Source of the DNA: Nocardia stercoris
GTDB lineage: Bacteria; Actinomycetota; Actinomycetes; Mycobacteriales; Mycobacteriaceae
DNA: 64,000 bases
NCBI RefSeq assembly: GCF_003696265.1
Contig: NZ_RFFH01000007.1
Location: 124,001 to 188,000 of the forward strand
Direction of reading: 5' to 3'
In this document: positions 50,658 to 58,923 of the stretch, one piece after another
How the letters are laid out: each line of letters starts with the position of its first letter
Numbering within the stretch: position 1 is the stretch's first letter
Translations under genes and position numbers: made by a program
Notes under the pieces: model-generated
Database searches by the model: none
What the model was told of the DNA's origin: nothing
What the model saw: the letters and a program-made list of their open reading frames with translations, nothing else

Positions 50658-51479
50658 ATGACCGATACCGAAACGATGCTGGGCACCGCGGTGCGGACCG
50701 CCCGCACGCTCACCGACGCGGGGATCCCGTTCGCCCTGGCCGGTGGCTGGGCCTTCTACGCGCGCGGCGGCCCGCCCTCCGAGCACGATGTCGACGTCTA
50801 CGTGAAGCCGGTCGACGTCGCCGCCACCGTGTCGGCGCTGGAGGGCGCCGGCATGCAACCGGCACCGAGCCCCGACCGCGACGACTGGATCGCGAAACTC
50901 ACCGACGGGCCCGTGTCGGTGGACGTGATCTACCGGCCCGGCCGGCGCGCGGTCGACGAGCAGCTGCTGGCCCGCGCCGACCGGCTGCGCCTGGGACCCG
51001 GTTCCGCGCCGGTGATCGCCGCCACCGATCTGCTGATCGACAAACTGATGGTGCTCGACCACGACCGGCTCGATTTCACCGCCATGCTGCGGATCGCCCG
51101 CGAACTGCGCCACCAGATCGACTGGCGGCGGGTGCGGGCCGAAACCTCCGGCTCGCCGTACGCGCAGGCCTTTCTGGGCCTGGTCGACGATCTCGGCATC
51201 AGCGACGGGGAACCGGAAGCCGACCGCAGAGCGGCCGCGACCGATCACCTGATCGCTACGCTGCGCCGCGCGCTGGCCGAGGATCCGCGGACCGCGGAGC
51301 TCGGTGTCCGGATCTCGGTGTACCGCGACACGATCGTGTTGAACGGCGAGGTGTCGAGCCTCGACCAGCGCACGCTCATCGAGGAGGTCGTCGGCGAGAC
51401 GGTCCCCGCCTCCAAGCTGCACAACGGAATCCGGATCTGTGTCCTGGACACCCCGGCCGACACGGAGGAGCTGGGATGA
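50658..51479 (+). CDS. nucleotidyltransferase-like / BON domain fusion
   Basis: A 273-aa protein. N-terminal about 1-190 is a minimal nucleotidyltransferase-like fold: FALAGGWAFYARGGPPSEHDVDVYV (GG 29-30, Asp44, Asp46), VSVDVIYRPG, ATDLLIDKLMVLDHDRLDF. C-terminal about 205-270 has the BON pattern (RRALAEDPRTAEL, VRISVYRDTIVLNGEVSS), normally a lipid- or membrane-binding module. A BON domain on a cytoplasmic nucleotidyltransferase is unusual. It overlaps the metallophosphoesterase gene by ATGA. Confidence 0.78.
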   Translation: MTDTETMLGTAVRTARTLTDAGIPFALAGGWAFYARGGPPSEHDVDVYVKPVDVAATVSALEGAGMQPAPSPDRDDWIAKLTDGPVSVDVIYRPGRRAVDEQLLARADRLRLGPGSAPVIAATDLLIDKLMVLDHDRLDFTAMLRIARELRHQIDWRRVRAETSGSPYAQAFLGLVDDLGISDGEPEADRRAAATDHLIATLRRALAEDPRTAELGVRISVYRDTIVLNGEVSSLDQRTLIEEVVGETVPASKLHNGIRICVLDTPADTEELG

Positions 51480-52237
51480 CCGCGGCGCCGGCGGTCCGCG
51501 TCGCGGCGGTCGGAGACGTCCATCTGGGCGCCGATTCCGGGGGTCAGCTGCGCCTGGCACTGCGCGAACTGCCCGACCACGCGGACGTGCTGCTGCTGGC
51601 CGGTGACCTCACCCGGACCGGCGCGATCGAGGAAGCCCGGGTCGCCGCACAGGAATTCGGCGCGGTAGAGGTGCCGGTGATCGCCGTGCTGGGCAATCAC
51701 GAATATCACCGGGACGCGCCCGCGCGGATCGCGGATCTGCTCACCGCCTACGGCATCACGGTGCTGGAAGGTACCGGCACCCAGTTCCGGGTGGGTGAGC
51801 ACACGGTGGGCGTGGCCGGCACGATCGGTTTCGGCGGCGGTTTCCGCGATCGCTGCGCCAGCGCGTTCGGGGAGCGGGTGATGCGGGAATTCGCCGGTCG
51901 CGCCATCGATCTCGCCGAATCCCTGGACGAGGCGCTGGCCGCGCTGGACACCGATGTCAAGATCGCACTGACGCACTACTCGCCCGCCGAGGAGACCCTG
52001 GCCGGTGAGCCGCGTGAGATCTACCCGTTCCTCGGCTCCTATCTGCTCGGCGCGGCGATCGACGCGAACGAGGTCGATCTCGCCGTCCACGGTCACGCCC
52101 ACGCGGGCCGCGAACACGGCAGCACCCCCGGTGGCGTGCCGGTCCGCAATGTCGCTCAGCCGGTGACGGGTGCCGCCTACACCGTCTACGCGGTGCCCGC
52201 CCGCGATCGGGACCGGGTCCTCGACGTCAGCGGGTGA
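51476..52237 (+). CDS. metallophosphoesterase
   Basis: A 253-aa calcineurin-like phosphoesterase: GDVHLGA (Asp14, His16), LLLAGDLTR, VLGNHEYH, ALTHYSP and VHGHAHAG, all the metal-binding motifs in order. There is no signal peptide. It follows the nucleotidyltransferase-BON gene with an ATGA overlap, so one enzyme may add and the other remove a nucleotide or phosphate group (inference). The 3' end overlaps the converging transaldolase gene by 11 bp. Confidence 0.9.
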   Translation: MTAAPAVRVAAVGDVHLGADSGGQLRLALRELPDHADVLLLAGDLTRTGAIEEARVAAQEFGAVEVPVIAVLGNHEYHRDAPARIADLLTAYGITVLEGTGTQFRVGEHTVGVAGTIGFGGGFRDRCASAFGERVMREFAGRAIDLAESLDEALAALDTDVKIALTHYSPAEETLAGEPREIYPFLGSYLLGAAIDANEVDLAVHGHAHAGREHGSTPGGVPVRNVAQPVTGAAYTVYAVPARDRDRVLDVSG

Positions 52238-53339
52238 TCGGCACGGCCGTCGAATGTGCCACGGCCGTGCGCAGTTCCTTCCAGCTCGCGTCGAACTTCT
52301 CGACGCCCTCACGTTCGAGGACGGCCACGACATCGTCGTAGTCCACGCCGACGGCGGCGAGGTCGTCCAGGACGCCGCGGGCGGACTCGTAGGTGCCGTG
52401 GATGGTGTCGGGGTGGATCGCACCGTGTTCGGCGACGGCGTTCAGCGTCTGCTCCGGCATGGTGTTGACCACGCCGGGGGCCACCAGGTCCACCACGTAG
52501 CGGGTGTCGTCGTAGCGTGGATCCTTCACTCCGGTCGACGCCCACAGTGGCCGCTGCGGCCGGGCTCCCGCGGCCGAGAGCGCGTACCACCGCGGCGCGT
52601 ACAGCGACCTTTCGTGGATCTGAAATGCCAAGCGGGCGTTCGCAATAGCCGCCTTCCCGCGCAGCGCGGCGGCCGCTTCGGTGCCGATCCGGTCGAGTCG
52701 CCGGTCGATCTCGGTGTCCACGCGCGAGACGAAGAACGATGCGACGGAGGCGATCGCGGACAGGTCCCGGTGCCGTTCGTGCGCCCGCTCCATCCCGGAC
52801 ACGAACGCGTCGATGACCTGCCGGTACCGGTCCAGGGAGAACATCAGGGTGACATTGATCGGGATCCCGTCCGCCAGGCACGCGGTGATCGCCGGAATAC
52901 CTTGGGCGACAGCGGGAATCTTGACGAACAGGTTCGGCCGGTCCACCAGCCACCACAGCGCGTGTGCCTCGGCGACGGTGCGGTCGGTGTCGTAGGCCAG
53001 CCGCGGATCGACCTCGATCGACACTCGGCCGTCGACCCCGCTCGTCTCGTCGTAGACCGGGCGCAGCACGTCGCACGCGGAGCGCACGTCGGCGGCGGCC
53101 AGCTCGCGCAGCGCGGCATCGGCGTCGACGTCCCGCAGCGCGAGGTTGTGCAGTTGCCGGTCGTAGTCGTCGCTGCCGGTGATCGCCTTCGCGAAGATGG
53201 TGGGGTTGGTGGTCACGCCGCAGACGTGCCGGTGCCGGACCAGGTCGGCGAGGCTGCCGTCGGCCAGCCGGCGGCGGCTCAGGTCGTCCAGCCAGATCGA
53301 CACGCCGGCCGTCGTGAGTTCGGACAGCGGGTCGGACAT
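52227..53339 (-). CDS. tal: transaldolase
   Basis: A 370-aa transaldolase of the long actinobacterial form (pentose phosphate pathway, exchange of a dihydroxyacetone unit between sugar phosphates). VCGVTTNPTIFAKAI near residues 39-53, Schiff-base Lys140 in LFVKIPA, INVTLMFSLDRY and SVASFFVSRVD identify the class. It stands alone, not with tkt/zwf as the housekeeping copy usually does, and has its own SigF-type promoter, so it may be a stress-induced second copy (inference). Confidence 0.92.
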   Translation of the reverse strand: MSDPLSELTTAGVSIWLDDLSRRRLADGSLADLVRHRHVCGVTTNPTIFAKAITGSDDYDRQLHNLALRDVDADAALRELAAADVRSACDVLRPVYDETSGVDGRVSIEVDPRLAYDTDRTVAEAHALWWLVDRPNLFVKIPAVAQGIPAITACLADGIPINVTLMFSLDRYRQVIDAFVSGMERAHERHRDLSAIASVASFFVSRVDTEIDRRLDRIGTEAAAALRGKAAIANARLAFQIHERSLYAPRWYALSAAGARPQRPLWASTGVKDPRYDDTRYVVDLVAPGVVNTMPEQTLNAVAEHGAIHPDTIHGTYESARGVLDDLAAVGVDYDDVVAVLEREGVEKFDASWKELRTAVAHSTAVPITR

Positions 53340-53372
53340 GGCGCTCCCTTCCGTCGATCGGACGGAGGGCGA

Positions 53373-53397
53373 CTACCCGGCCGCGTCGGCCTCAAAC
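53373..53397 (-). promoter_or_regulatory. SigF-type promoter of the transaldolase gene
   Basis: Minus strand GTTT (53397 to 53394), 15 nt, GGGTAG (53378 to 53373), 33 nt before the ATG at 53339. Confidence 0.75.
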
Positions 53398-53403
53398 GCC
53401 GTG

Positions 53404-54108
53404 CTACCGGGCCGAGAACGGGCTGCTGAGGTGGTAGCGGCTGGTGGGGACCGTGTCCAGGTCGCGGTTCGCGCCGAAGGAGGAGACGCATTCGATCATG
53501 CGGCGGACCCGGTCGGTGAGTTCGGTCTGGTCGGTGGCGCCGTACCAGGCCATGGGGTCGGTGAGCGCGGCGGCCGGGAACTGTTCCTCGACGATGGCGT
53601 CGATCACCGGGGCGTCGGGGGTGACCGGGCGGACCACCAGGTTCTGGGTGTAGCCGAAGGTCGCCTGGGTCTCGATCGCGACGCCGGTGTGGTGGCTCTG
53701 CCAGCGGTCGCGCCAGGCGTCGGGGGTCAGGTCGGCGGGGCGGCGGAGGAAGGCGATGTTGCCGAATCCCTCGGTGCGGCCGATGGTTTCGGGCAGCCGC
53801 AGCGGCACCGATTCGGTCACCAGATAGCCGTGCACCAGGGGCGCCTCGGCCCGCAGCAACTCGGCGACCGCCGTGACCACCGGGCCGTAGGACTGTTCGA
53901 CCCAGATGCCGACCACGGCCGTGATCGGCGGGTCGATCGTGGTCAGCCGCATGAGGGCCGCCTGCATCGGCTGGTCGCGGACGTACACGGTCAGCCCGGC
54001 CACCCCGGCGTCGGTCACCTCCTTGGCGACCTCGGTCCGCAACCGCTCACACCACTGCTCGTCGACCTCGTTGTCGGCCCGGCGCAGCGCGAAGATGACT
54101 TTCTCCAT
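53404..54108 (-). CDS. EthD-like domain protein
   Basis: A 234-aa dimeric alpha/beta-barrel-type protein. VIFALRRADNEVDEQWCERLRTEV and, in the second half, WRDRWQSHHTGVAIETQATFGYTQNLVV carry the EthD pattern. Such proteins help degrade ethers or process polyketides; the exact role is open. Divergent from a MarR gene across a 93-bp control region. Confidence 0.8.
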   Translation of the reverse strand: MEKVIFALRRADNEVDEQWCERLRTEVAKEVTDAGVAGLTVYVRDQPMQAALMRLTTIDPPITAVVGIWVEQSYGPVVTAVAELLRAEAPLVHGYLVTESVPLRLPETIGRTEGFGNIAFLRRPADLTPDAWRDRWQSHHTGVAIETQATFGYTQNLVVRPVTPDAPVIDAIVEEQFPAAALTDPMAWYGATDQTELTDRVRRMIECVSSFGANRDLDTVPTSRYHLSSPFSAR

Positions 54109-54162
54109 AGCTCAAACTAGAACACGTTGCACCGTTCGGTGTCCGCTTCGGGAAACCGCCAC

Positions 54163-54195
54163 ACCATCGATGGTCGCGCCAATCATCTCTAGAAT
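54163..54195 (+). promoter_or_regulatory. palindrome and -10 element between ethD-like and marR genes
   Basis: Perfect 12-bp palindrome ACCATCGATGGT (54163-54174) and TAGAAT (54190-54195), 6 nt before GTG 54202, suggesting leaderless marR mRNA with an operator over its promoter. Confidence 0.5.
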
Positions 54196-54201
54196 CGGAT
54201 C

Positions 54202-54693
54202 GTGGGTAACGACGAGCACTCCGTACCGGCCAAGCTGCGCGCGCTGCCGAGCCGTTCGGTCAATCAGGTGGCCATCGCGGCCAATCGGCTCGTGGACCGG
54301 GCACTGTCCGGCGCCGGCTCGCACCGGTACCGGTACGCGATGCTGGCGACGCTGGAGGAGTTCGGGCCGTCGAGCCAGGCGAATCTGGGGCGCTGCACCG
54401 GAATCGACCGCAGCGACGTCGTCGCGGCGGTCAATGCCCTGGTGGCGGCGGGATACGCCGACCGCAGCCCCGACCCGTCGGACGGCCGCCGCAACATCGT
54501 CACCATCACGCCCGCGGGCGTGCGGCACCTGCGCGAACTCGGCGACGTGCTGGCCGAGGTGCAGGACGAGTTGCTGCGTTCGCTGTCCGCGGCCGAGCGC
54601 GAGGTGCTGGTCGAACTACTGAACCGGATCGCCGACGACCGCGACGTGCTCGGCGCGGCACGACGCGGTGCGGCCCGAGACGGACAGGGCTGA
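54202..54693 (+). CDS. MarR family transcriptional regulator
   Basis: A 163-aa winged-helix regulator: LATLEEFGPSSQANLGRCTGIDRSDVVAAVNALVAAGYADRSPDPSDGRRNIVTITPAG (in parts) is the DNA-binding core, with the wing DPSDGRR. It faces the EthD-like gene and probably represses it and itself through the palindrome in the gap. Confidence 0.9.
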   Translation: MGNDEHSVPAKLRALPSRSVNQVAIAANRLVDRALSGAGSHRYRYAMLATLEEFGPSSQANLGRCTGIDRSDVVAAVNALVAAGYADRSPDPSDGRRNIVTITPAGVRHLRELGDVLAEVQDELLRSLSAAEREVLVELLNRIADDRDVLGAARRGAARDGQG

Positions 54694-54722
54694 TCGGGCA
54701 CTGTCCGTCACCGGCCTATGTC

Positions 54723-55175
54723 CTACATCCCGGCGGCGAGCAGCTTCGACGCCTCGTCGACGACGACCCGCAGGGTGCGCACGGTGGTATCGAGATCCTC
54801 GGCGTCCAACCCCAGCAGCAGCTGCGCGGTGGGGCTGTCCGCCACGTACTCACGCAGGTCGAGCAGCAGTGTCCGGCCAGTCTCGGTGAGTTCGATCTCG
54901 TTGTCGCCGTCGATGATTCCTTCCCGCTCCAGCCGGGCGAGCAGTGCGCGCACCGACTCGGCGTCCATACCGGGCGACCCTTCGAGGTCGCGGGTGAGCG
55001 CGGTGCGGGCGGTAGCGGTCTCGCGCTGACCGAGCAGCTTCACCGCGTACCAGAGTTGGGGCGAGACACCGCGCTCGGCGAGGTACGCGGTCAGCACCTC
55101 CGACATGGTCCGTTCCGCGAACGCGAGCACTTGACCGAAACCGGCCGCGCCCGAAAGTCCCTGTGGCATCGTCAT
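54723..55175 (-). CDS. MarR family transcriptional regulator
   Basis: A 150-aa MarR-type regulator with the helix pattern TAYLAERGVSPQLWYAVKLLG, a recognition helix GMDAESVRALLARLEREGII and a short wing DGDNEIELTETG. The operators upstream (55191-55252) show tight autoregulation. No partner gene adjoins on the other side of the control region except the converging permease end. ATG 55175. Confidence 0.85.
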   Translation of the reverse strand: MTMPQGLSGAAGFGQVLAFAERTMSEVLTAYLAERGVSPQLWYAVKLLGQRETATARTALTRDLEGSPGMDAESVRALLARLEREGIIDGDNEIELTETGRTLLLDLREYVADSPTAQLLLGLDAEDLDTTVRTLRVVVDEASKLLAAGM

Positions 55176-55190
55176 TTTCCTGCTCCCTTT

Positions 55191-55252
55191 TGATTGGTCA
55201 GGCCAACATTTACCCTGCCGACGATACGCTCAATTGTTGGCCGCGCCAACAA
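55191..55252 (-). promoter_or_regulatory. two MarR operators
   Basis: Strong site TTGTTGG-N5-CCAACAA (55234-55252) and weaker TTGG-N5-CCAA (55194-55206), both with the same 5-nt centre spacing, directly upstream of the marR start at 55175. Confidence 0.7.
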
Positions 55253-55323
55253 ATAATTCGGGCGGGCAGCCGCGCCCCGACCGTCGCCGGCGCCGAATGC
55301 CCGCCCGGATCAATGCCTGGGAG

Positions 55324-56046
55324 CTACCGGATATCGCGCCGCGCGCCGAGCGTCAGCCCGTAGGCGAGCGGAACGACGATCCAGATCGCGGTGACCGAGA
55401 TGATCTGCGGCACATGACCGTTCCATTCCCCCGACAGCACCCAGCCGTAGGTCTGCCCGGTATTGATCCACTCCCCCACCGACTTCAGCGAACCGATCGA
55501 GAACAGATTCATCAGCGCACCGAGCGCGAAGAACGCCACGATCGCGGCCGCGGTGTGGTGCAGCAGGGCGCCGAACGCCGAACCGACCAGCCCGATCAGG
55601 ACCACGAAGACGACGAAGCCGATCACCTGCGGCCAGTCCCAGGCATACGAGATCTGTCGTCCGCCGGCGTCGGCCACCAGCATCGCCGCCGTCGCGGCCA
55701 CGAACCCGACCGTGGCCGCGGCCAGGCTCAGCAACACCCCGACCACCACCTTCGCGGCCAGCACCCGAGAGCGGCGCACCTGCTGGGTGAAGGTGATCAG
55801 CCCGGTGCGCCGGGTCCACTCGGCGGTCATGGTGAGGATCATGACCATGGGCAGCAACCGGGTCAGCCCGAGCCCGGAATAGGTGAGATATCCCGCCCGG
55901 GTCTGCTCGACGGCGTGCGGGAACACCGCCGGAATCGCGACCGCCCCGGCGGTCAGTGCGGCCGAACCGGCCAGCAGCCACCGATTGGCGCGCGTCGCAA
56001 CGGTTTTGCGCCACTCGGCGAGCAGCAACGTGGAGAAATCGGACAT
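55324..56046 (-). CDS. ABC-2 type transporter permease
   Basis: A 240-aa membrane protein with six hydrophobic segments and MILTMTAEWTRRTGLITFTQQVRRSRVLAAKVVV in the cytoplasmic coupling part. It is the partner of the ATPase gene 14 bp upstream on the same strand. Together they form an exporter like those for antimicrobial peptides or small lipids, controlled by the divergent two-component system. ATG 56046. Confidence 0.88.
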   Translation of the reverse strand: MSDFSTLLLAEWRKTVATRANRWLLAGSAALTAGAVAIPAVFPHAVEQTRAGYLTYSGLGLTRLLPMVMILTMTAEWTRRTGLITFTQQVRRSRVLAAKVVVGVLLSLAAATVGFVAATAAMLVADAGGRQISYAWDWPQVIGFVVFVVLIGLVGSAFGALLHHTAAAIVAFFALGALMNLFSIGSLKSVGEWINTGQTYGWVLSGEWNGHVPQIISVTAIWIVVPLAYGLTLGARRDIR

Positions 56047-56060
56047 CTGAGGTGGTCCCT

Positions 56061-56936
56061 TCAGGCGGTGCGGTCGGTGGTCAGGGCGAGGAACAGGTCC
56101 TCGAGGTCGGCGGCGGGCCGCAGTTCGGTGATGACGACCCCGCCCGCCGCCGCGAGACCGGCCAACTCGGCGGCGTCGAGGCCGGTCCGCAGGGCCCCGG
56201 AGGCGTCGGTGGTCGCACTCGCGCCGTGCCGGGCCAGCAGCCGGGCCAGCGCCTGCTGGTCGGTGGCGCGAACCAGCAGGCCCCCGCCACCCAGCAGCGT
56301 CGCGGTGTCGCCGTCGGCGACCACCTGCCCGGACCGGATGATGACCAGATGATCTGCGACAGCCTGGATTTCGCTGAGCAGGTGACTCGACAGCAATACG
56401 GTGCCGCCGCGGCGGGCGAAGTCCCGCAGGAAGGTTCGCGTCCACGCGATCCCCTCCGGGTCCAGGCCGTTGGACGGCTCGTCGAGGATCAGCACCGACG
56501 GGTCGCCGACCAGCGCCTGGGCCAGGCCGAGCCGCTGCCGCATGCCCAGCGAGTAGGTGCCGACCCGACGGTCGGCGGCCGCGGTCAGCCCGGTCTCGTC
56601 GAGCAGCGCGTCGGTCCGGTCGGGCCGGACCCCGATCATGGTCGCCGCGATCCGCAGCGTGTCCCGCCCGGTCCAGCCCGGGTGCAGTGCGGCGGCGTCG
56701 AGCATGACGCCGGCGACCCGTGCCGGGTGCGGCAATTCGGTGAACGGCATTCCGCCGACGCGGGTTTCGCCCGCGTCCGGCCGGCTGAGCCCGGTGAGCG
56801 TGCGCAGCACCGAGGACTTGCCCGCGCCGTTCGGCCCGAGGAAGCCGGTGACCGTGCCCGGCCGGCAGTGGAACGAGACGTCGTCGACGGCGAGCAGGCG
56901 CCGATAGCGTTTGGTGAGGTCGGTGACGGTGATCAT
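56061..56936 (-). CDS. ABC transporter ATP-binding protein
   Basis: A 291-aa ATPase: Walker A GPNGAGKSS (34-42), signature YSLGMRQRLGLAQAL (in place of the usual LSGGQ, normal for this subfamily), Walker B LILDEPSNGLDPEG, and H-loop SSHLLSE. The C-terminal 80 residues are an ABC-2-associated regulatory tail. It diverges from the histidine kinase gene, typical of exporter/sensor modules for peptide stress. Confidence 0.93.
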   Translation of the reverse strand: MITVTDLTKRYRRLLAVDDVSFHCRPGTVTGFLGPNGAGKSSVLRTLTGLSRPDAGETRVGGMPFTELPHPARVAGVMLDAAALHPGWTGRDTLRIAATMIGVRPDRTDALLDETGLTAAADRRVGTYSLGMRQRLGLAQALVGDPSVLILDEPSNGLDPEGIAWTRTFLRDFARRGGTVLLSSHLLSEIQAVADHLVIIRSGQVVADGDTATLLGGGGLLVRATDQQALARLLARHGASATTDASGALRTGLDAAELAGLAAAGGVVITELRPAADLEDLFLALTTDRTA

Positions 56937-57065
56937 GCGCTTCAGCGTGCCGAACGCGACCCGGTCGCCACATCGGCGTGACGTTCATGCCGCGCCGCCG
57001 CGACCCCCTACTTTCGTCGCGGTCCGCGCCGCCGACCGGACCTACCGGACCCACGGCGCACTACC

Positions 57066-57071
57066 TACAGT
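57066..57071 (+). promoter_or_regulatory. -10 element of the two-component operon
   Basis: TACAGT (57066-57071), 6 nt before ATG 57078; leaderless. Confidence 0.45.
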
Positions 57072-57077
57072 CCCTGT

Positions 57078-58247
57078 ATGGACAGCAGCCGCAACGAACG
57101 GATCGTGGACGCGGGACTGGTCGCGCTCGCGATGCTCGGCGGACTCTACGTCCTGATCGCCCGGCCGGGCGACCTGCGCGGCGACAGCTGGGTGCCCGGC
57201 CACGAAAACGTCCGGATCGGTGTCGATCTGGCGCTCGGCGCGCTCGCGGGGGTGCTGGTGTGGCTGCGCCGCCGGTGGCCGACGGCCGTGGCGCTGGGCA
57301 GTGCGCCGCTGCTCGCGCTGTCGCTGTCGGCGGGGGTCGCGGCGTTCGTCACCCTGCACGGTGTGGCCGCCCGCCGCCCGGCCGCGGTCGTGTTCTCGGT
57401 CGCCGCGGTCCATCAGCTCGCGATCATCGGGTATGTGGCGATCTGGCAGCCGGGCTATCCGATCTGGGCGGTGTGGCTGGTGGTGTTGCTCGAGCAGACC
57501 GCGCTGCTGACCGCCGGCATGTCGGCGCGGGCGCGCCGGCTCGACGCGGAGGGGCTGCGGGAACGGCTTGCCGCGGCCGAGACCGAGCGGCGGCTCAGCG
57601 CGGAGCGGGCCCGGCTGGCCGAGCGGACGCGGATCGCGCAGGAGATGCACGACGTACTGGCACACCGGATTTCGTTGATCGCGCTGCACGCGGGCGCGCT
57701 GGAGGTCCGCACCGATCTGCCCGCCGAGCAGGTGGGTGCGAGCGCCGGGCTGATCCGCGGCGCCGCCCATCAGGCGCTGCAGGAGCTGCGGTCGGTCATC
57801 GGCGTGCTCTACGACGGCGGGCCGGCGCCGCACGCTCCGCAGCCGACCCTGGCCGATATCGCCGAGTTGGTCGCGGAGTCCCGGCAGGCCGGGATGGCCG
57901 TGGAACTGGAGCTGCGGGTGCCGGCGCTGGAGGAGGTGCCCGCCGGGCTGGGCCGCGACGGTTACCGGATCGTGCGGGAGGCGCTGACCAATGTGCGCAA
58001 GCACGCGCCGGGATGCGCTGCGACGGTGGAACTTTCGGGCAGCCCCGGCGCAGGTCTGGCGGTGCGGGTGGCGAATCCGCTGCCGCGGCGGTCCGGGACC
58101 GTGCCGGGCTCCGGGACGATGCCGGGCTCCGGGACCGGCCTGGCCGCGCTGACCGAGCGGGTGGAGCTGGCCGGCGGCCGGATCCGGCACGGCGTCCGAG
58201 ACGGCGGCGAATTCGTGGTCGAGGCCGAATTACGTTGGGAGCGTTGA
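57078..58247 (+). CDS. sensor histidine kinase (NarL-type, HisKA_3)
   Basis: A 389-aa membrane kinase: four or five helices (about 12-150), then HisKA_3 with the phospho-acceptor His in AQEMHDVLAHRISLIALHAGAL, and a GHKL ATPase part with N-box REALTNVRKHAPG and a G-box GSGTGLAALTERVELAGG. A short in-frame DNA repeat (CCGGGCTCCGGGAC units near 58103-58138) has lengthened the ATP-lid as GTVPGSGTMPGSGTG. It overlaps the response regulator start by one base. Confidence 0.92.
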   Translation: MDSSRNERIVDAGLVALAMLGGLYVLIARPGDLRGDSWVPGHENVRIGVDLALGALAGVLVWLRRRWPTAVALGSAPLLALSLSAGVAAFVTLHGVAARRPAAVVFSVAAVHQLAIIGYVAIWQPGYPIWAVWLVVLLEQTALLTAGMSARARRLDAEGLRERLAAAETERRLSAERARLAERTRIAQEMHDVLAHRISLIALHAGALEVRTDLPAEQVGASAGLIRGAAHQALQELRSVIGVLYDGGPAPHAPQPTLADIAELVAESRQAGMAVELELRVPALEEVPAGLGRDGYRIVREALTNVRKHAPGCAATVELSGSPGAGLAVRVANPLPRRSGTVPGSGTMPGSGTGLAALTERVELAGGRIRHGVRDGGEFVVEAELRWER

Positions 58248-58903
58248 TGGTACGGGTAATGCTGGTGGACGATGATCCGCTGGTCCGCGCGGGGCTGGGC
58301 CTGATCCTGGCCTCCTCGCCGGAGCTGGAGGTCGTGGCCGAGGCCGGGGACGGCGCGGCCGCCGTCACCGAGGTGACGGCCCGCCGGCTCGACATCGTGC
58401 TGATGGACGTCCGGATGCCCAAGCTGGACGGCATCGCCGCCACCGCCCGGATCTGCGCCCTGCCCGACCCGCCGAAAGTGCTGGTGCTGACCACTTTTCA
58501 CCTGGACGAGTACGTCTTCGGCGCGCTGCGGGCCGGGGCCAGCGGCTTCCTGCTCAAGGACACGCCACCGGGCGAGATCGTGAAGGCGGTCCAGTTGGTC
58601 GCCGCCGGTGGCGCGATGCTGTCGCCCGCCGTCACCCGCACGCTCATCGACCACTTCGGCGCCGACCCGGCGGCCGGCCGGCGCGACCGGGCCCGGGCGG
58701 CCCTGCACGCCTTGAGCACCCGGGAGTACGAGGTGGCTCGTGAAGTGGCCGAAGGATATTCGAACGCCGAGATCGCGGCACTGCTGCACATGAGCGAGGC
58801 GACCGTGAAGGCGCACGTCTCCCGGGTGCTCACGAAACTGAACGCCGCCAACCGCGTCCAGATCGCCATCCTGTTCCGCGAGGCGGATCACCCGCGCGGG
58901 TGA
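58247..58903 (+). CDS. LuxR/NarL-family response regulator
   Basis: A 218-aa regulator: receiver domain (about 1-120) with DDDP, phospho-acceptor Asp in LMDVRMP, TTF and LLKDTPP; LuxR HTH (about 148-210) with LSTREYEVAREVAEGYSNAEIAALLHMSEATVKAHVSRVLTKL (two segments). ATG 58247 shares an A with the kinase TGA. Likely activates the divergent ABC exporter genes. Confidence 0.93.
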   Translation: MVRVMLVDDDPLVRAGLGLILASSPELEVVAEAGDGAAAVTEVTARRLDIVLMDVRMPKLDGIAATARICALPDPPKVLVLTTFHLDEYVFGALRAGASGFLLKDTPPGEIVKAVQLVAAGGAMLSPAVTRTLIDHFGADPAAGRRDRARAALHALSTREYEVAREVAEGYSNAEIAALLHMSEATVKAHVSRVLTKLNAANRVQIAILFREADHPRG

Positions 58904-58923
58904 CCGCACCCGGTGGCCGCCGC

